A stretch of 44,349 nt of DNA, from contig NMRA01000100.1 of assembly GCA_002633005.1 (NCBI GenBank), positions 425,789 through 470,137 on the forward strand. Direction: 5' to 3'. The position numbers and the translations under genes are program-made. Every line of letters starts with the position of its first letter. Position 1 is the first letter of the stretch. The notes below the pieces were generated by a model. That model was not told the origin of the DNA and made no database searches. It saw only the letters and a list, made by a program, of their open reading frames with translations. The DNA is from Phoronis australis (taxonomy: Eukaryota; Phoronida; Phoronidae). This document shows positions 40,690 through 44,349 of the stretch, piece by piece.

Positions 40690-42330
40690 TATAGACACCT
40701 ATTGGTAATTCTGATAGTCAAACAAATTGCACGGAACTGTGTAATTTATATACAGCTGTACCTTCTGACACAGCGCCCCCTATCTACTGAAAAGTGGCCC
40801 TGTGGAAACATGACGAACGATACACGAAATTCCGTGTGGGTATCATTGATCATGCCTTGGTCGGAAATATACCGATCACTCATTGCACACACCTTTATGC
40901 ACTGTACTGATTTGGGCTTAAATCACTGGATCAGGGTTCCCTTGATTTTGTTTACCAAGATCACTGTCTGTTTTAATAAACTGCAACTATTCAAGACAAA
41001 CGTGGTCACCATGTCCGGTAACTGCAAACTGAAATTGGTTTCCCAGATTTCAACATATGGCTGAATGTTATGACGTCACTCACATTATTTTAACCAAAGA
41101 GAAGCCATTTCAAGCAACATTCGCAGGTGTTACATTTCATAGCAATGTGAAAGATTGTATATACGGGGCGACCTAGCTGTGATACCTGGCGGAAAAAAAT
41201 AATTAGATCCTATATATGTTTGGTTCGTAGAGTGCATTTTATTGCGTTTTTTTAGAATATTTTTGGGAATTCATGCACATTTGTGTAACGTAAATGAGGA
41301 TTTGTCACACCGAAAATTGCAAAATATGAAGAACTGCTACTTGAGATTACGGTGACGCTAAGGCCACTTTAAGATGCTTCGAGTTAGTCACTTGCTACCA
41401 TCGTGTAATGTTTTATGCTAACCTTACAGCTACAAGTAACTTATCTTGGCTTCGAGGTAGCCCCCCTGGCTGAATGCCAGGAATAGTCTGGATTCTGTTA
41501 TCTTTTCAACTCCATTGGTAGAAACACTTTTGATAGCTTGTCAAACTTCATGTCAAGAGTTTTTAACAAGTCATTTTTGGGTATTAAAATCTCGTTATAG
41601 TATTTTACGGAAAGAAGTGGCATTTGGTTTCTCAATGTTTGTTTTCAATTACTAATAAACTGTTTAGCTCCTAATAACAGTTATGTTCCAGTAACTTTCG
41701 AAAAACTACTAGGAATTGCGTAGCTACGTGCGTGCGTGTGCGTATGCGTATGGGTGGGTGGTTGTATCTGTGCGTGTGCGTATACATGCATCTATGTTAT
41801 TTATGTTTTCAATTGTTTATATGAAAATTCATTTCCACATTGGTAATTGTTGCCCAGATGTAGTTTATGTTAATTTGTTTTCTGAGCAGTACTGTGATCT
41901 GTAATATTCACTTGTACACCTGTGAAATAAAATTTTAAGGAATGAGCATCCAATATTTTGTGTTGCTGACAGCGTACAGTTTACCTGCCAATTGCCCCCG
42001 CGTTTGGCTACTTTTTTAATTTTCCCGCCATCTCGCCACACCATCAAACTGTCCCGCATTTGATACACGGCGGAATAGACATATTATCACATACTATTGT
42101 AGTTTTCCACTTGACATGACCATATTTTCCCGTTCGACTAACAAGAACTAAAACGGGAGGTTTCATGGGTCTTGTAGCAACCGCAGTTTCCCATTCAACT
42201 GAAAAAACAAAAAACACGATGTCTGTAATGTTTATTACGAAAAATACAATGTTCTATAATAAGAGTTAAGCCCAGAGAATTTTCAAAACTATTGCATCTG
42301 GGCGTCAAAATACTACATACATATTTGTAT
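40690..42330. other. No supported gene; intergenic
   Basis: Open frames here (for example 40,702-41,064 plus, 120 codons) show no domain, signal or splice context. A GT-rich microsatellite is listed separately. Text near 41,360-41,390 (GCTAAGGCCACTTTAAGATG, then TTCGAGTTAG) resembles the inverted repeat near 39,170. Confidence 0.5.
41724..41790 (+). repeat. GT-rich microsatellite (GTGC/GTGTGCGTAT)
   Basis: Alternating purine-pyrimidine units gtgcgtgcgtgtgcgtat and gtgcgtgtgcgtatac, of a type that can adopt Z-DNA. No gene link is seen. Confidence 0.75.
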
Positions 42331-42334
42331 ATAC

Positions 42335-42490
42335 AGATAAATATAGGTTATCCCACATACATTGGAACTCTACTGACATATCCTTTCGCGAATTCATTTC
42401 GTCTGGGTATGTCCCAACGAGACCAAAATGAATTCGAGATAGGATATCGCAGTAGTATTCCTATGTATGTGGTATAACCTATTTATCCCA
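42335..42490. repeat. Long foldback hairpin, arms about 65-70 bp
   Basis: The left arm (ATAGGTTATCCCACATACAT, GACATATCCTTTCGCGAATT, CATTTCGTC) and right arm (GACCAAAATGAATTCGAGAT, AGGATATCGC, ATGTATGTGGTATAACCTAT) are imperfect reverse complements around a short spacer near 42,404-42,421. The ends read TATCCCACA on both sides. It is probably a foldback MITE. It is unrelated to the palindrome at 34,475. Confidence 0.8.
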
Positions 42491-43002
42491 CACATATGGG
42501 CTTATTTGCATTATCGTAGCAATCAAAGAAAATGTGAGCAAATGACTGGAAGTTTTCACTATAACAAAATGGTGTACTGTCCCTAAAATTGTGTCTAAAT
42601 TTGTTGCTCTAAGGAACAATCCGCATCTTGATTTGTATACGTTTACTCCATGATTGCGAGGAAGCTGAAATAATGCTAAGGGCACTGGCAAATCTTAAGC
42701 AGTGGTATACTGTTTAAAGTTATGCTTAAGTGAGACAATTGAGCTTTATTTTATTTTAGTCGGTATCGCTTTTGGCTGTTACAACCAACCGTTCGAGGGA
42801 AAAACGATTTTGGGACATTTTGTGTGTTGCGGCGAACAAGATTTCGCCCTACCTTTTGGCTTAGAACCAGATGTCCCACTTTTTATCCGGAAGTAATGCT
42901 TTTCGATCCACTGGTCCCGTTTTTTTTTCATTCTCGAATGTTGACGGCGACAACTACGCAATAGGCGTTCAAGATAACATTGTCTATTTGTTTTGAATAT
43001 CG

Positions 43003-43221
43003 TTATTTTCCGGAGTTCACATTCTTTAGTAACATAACAATCGTGAAAATGTGTTCCAATGTCTCCAGTTTACTGTAACATACGCTACATGTATCGGGAT
43101 CACTAATTTTTACTTTCTGAAAAAAATAACATATTTCTAAACTTCTTTGGAATATCCTACTTTGTAACCACTGTAATGAGCTATCCACAGTACATTTGAA
43201 AGCCATATAATAGACGTTCAT
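43003..43221 (-). mobile_element. LINE ORF2 C-terminal fragment
   Basis: The minus-strand frame contains LQWLQSRIFQRSL, then KISDPDTCSVCYSKLETLEH and IF. This matches the known layout just after the reverse transcriptase of many non-LTR elements (WLQ-R-I-x-R ... C-x2-C ... ETxEHxF), though the last Cys of the knuckle is missing. The RT core is not visible upstream. It is a short dead fragment. Confidence 0.6.
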
Positions 43222-43785
43222 TAATTTTTGCTTATCGGAAAACCTTTATCTGCAAATTTCGGATAGATAGTTGGAGTACATAATCTATCACGTGTTTTGC
43301 AAATGTCTCTGCATCCTCAATTTTTAATGAAAGATGTAATTGTATCAAACGACATCAAATTTCCAATTCATATGTCAAGACGAATAGATTTGGATGAATG
43401 TCAGACTAAATTCTTCACAGCATGTGTGAGGGATTCATATTATAAAATCGTTGTCTTTACATGGCAGAATTTTTTTCAATCATTAAATTTTTTAGCCCTG
43501 GTTTGACTAGTCGTTTATATAACCGCTATGGGTCATTTCATTCTATGTTGTTATTACACAATGTTATTTTTTCATCTTGGTTTTTAGAGTTAAGAATATA
43601 TTCAAACCTGCCAGGTACGTGAAATGATAATTATTTGTGAATTAAATTATTTATCATTTGCTCCAGGTATACTTATACACCTTCAACAGCTGATAAGGGA
43701 CTTTCTAATGACATGATTCTTAAGTCATTTGATTGAAAAACGGCGAAGTTGCGAAATTTTTTAGTGACGGTAAAGTCCATAGCAA

Positions 43786-44349
43786 TGAAAATGCAGCACG
43801 TTGAAAATTTATGAAAGGAAGCCACGTGTCATGATGTACCTAGTTGCATGAAACAATCACAAATAGGGTCTCAACAAAGTTCCTTAAATCTTCTGCATGT
43901 TTGTGTCTTTGTCTACTTTCAGACTTTAGGTTTCCTACAATCATTTTATGGTTGTTATGAGCTTATATTTCAGCCATATTTTTCCTACTGTACCTTTGTT
44001 TCAGTGAAAATGAATAGAATCCTTTATGAAATGGTCCTAACTTAAAGATTTATCCCCTATTTATTTTCAACAATATTGAGAATTTAACGTAGAGTTTACT
44101 TCAGTGTGTATCAACGCTAAAGTACATATTCTGTGTGGATTCATGTGGGAGTGAATAAATGTGTAACTGACACTATAACTGTTACGCCATCATTTATTGC
44201 TGATTCGTAATCTGGTGTCCAGGAAAGCGTTTGCCAGCAATTGTCCCCCGGCCTGAGGCTTGTGTCGTGTCCCCTGACCTGAGGCTTGCGTCGTGCATAG
44301 TCAAGAATTCTTCAATGGCACAGTGGACAAAGTTAAGCGAAAATTGAAC
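43786..44349 (+). repeat. Dispersed 560-bp repeat, copy 2 (runs to window end)
   Basis: Same family and orientation as 26,518-27,077, beginning near CAGCACGTTGAAAATTTATG. Near 44,240 a short internal duplication is present (gtccccc/tgacctgaggcttg repeated twice) that copy 1 lacks. The element may extend past the window. Confidence 0.8.

Noticed and set aside
41730-41770. Telomere-like or regulatory GT repeat
   Set aside because: Irregular GTGC/GTAT microsatellite without a telomeric unit.

Overview
The window looks like a piece of a marine invertebrate animal genome. It has spliced genes with phase-1 immunoglobulin exons, GT-AG introns, AT-rich intergenic DNA, tRNA-derived SINE-like units, LINE remnants and several small inverted-repeat transposons. 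Families and sequence texture suggest an invertebrate deuterostome (hemichordate or amphioxus type) or a similar animal, but I cannot fix the species. Gene density is low and most of the 44 kb is non-coding. There are no bacterial-type operons and no CRISPR.

Layout, left to right. Positions 1-8,800 hold no convincing gene: one weak first-exon candidate on the minus strand (2,807-2,896) and one arm of a foldback repeat (3,729-3,812). At 8,815-12,087 lies an intact single-exon gene for a 1,090-residue secreted protein. It has a signal peptide, fifteen tandem 52-53 residue four-cysteine modules with Thr-rich linkers, four divergent modules and a GPI-anchor-like tail. The array carries a recent 468-bp higher-order repeat. 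From 12,100 to 17,958 I see only small repeats.

Positions 17,959-20,225 are a 1.13-kb tandem duplication with a single N at the junction. Each copy carries the first coding exon of the next gene. That gene (exon 2 at 20,708-24,638) joins a stonustoxin-like (SNTX/MACPF-like) N-terminal region, a helical and zinc-ribbon-like region, a P-loop GTPase domain, a second cysteine cluster, coiled coils and a C-terminal CaaX box (CILM). It lacks the PRY-SPRY end of venom proteins, so it is more likely a prenylated immune-type GTPase than a toxin. A one-base frame break lies in an A6 run at 21,507-21,512.

From 38,635 down to 27,751 on the minus strand I could assemble a multi-exon Ig receptor: signal-peptide exon, V-like Ig exon without the canonical cysteines, second Ig exon, transmembrane exon, a 40-nt exon and a Tyr-rich tail with ITAM-like and Grb2-type motifs. 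Its first intron holds, on the opposite strand, a compact ubiquitin-specific protease exon with an intact catalytic triad. That exon directly abuts a 1.49-kb DNA transposon with long terminal inverted repeats. Its large second intron holds a degraded coding remnant split by a MITE, a hAT-like MITE, a long foldback repeat and a possible first exon of another gene. The last 5 kb has microsatellites, tRNA-like units, another foldback hairpin, a LINE fragment and a second copy of a 560-bp dispersed repeat also seen at 26,518.

The three main genes (surface mucin-like repeat protein, SNTX-GTPase-CaaX protein, activating-type Ig receptor) fit a locus of fast-evolving, defence-related genes. That link is inference from domains and co-location only.
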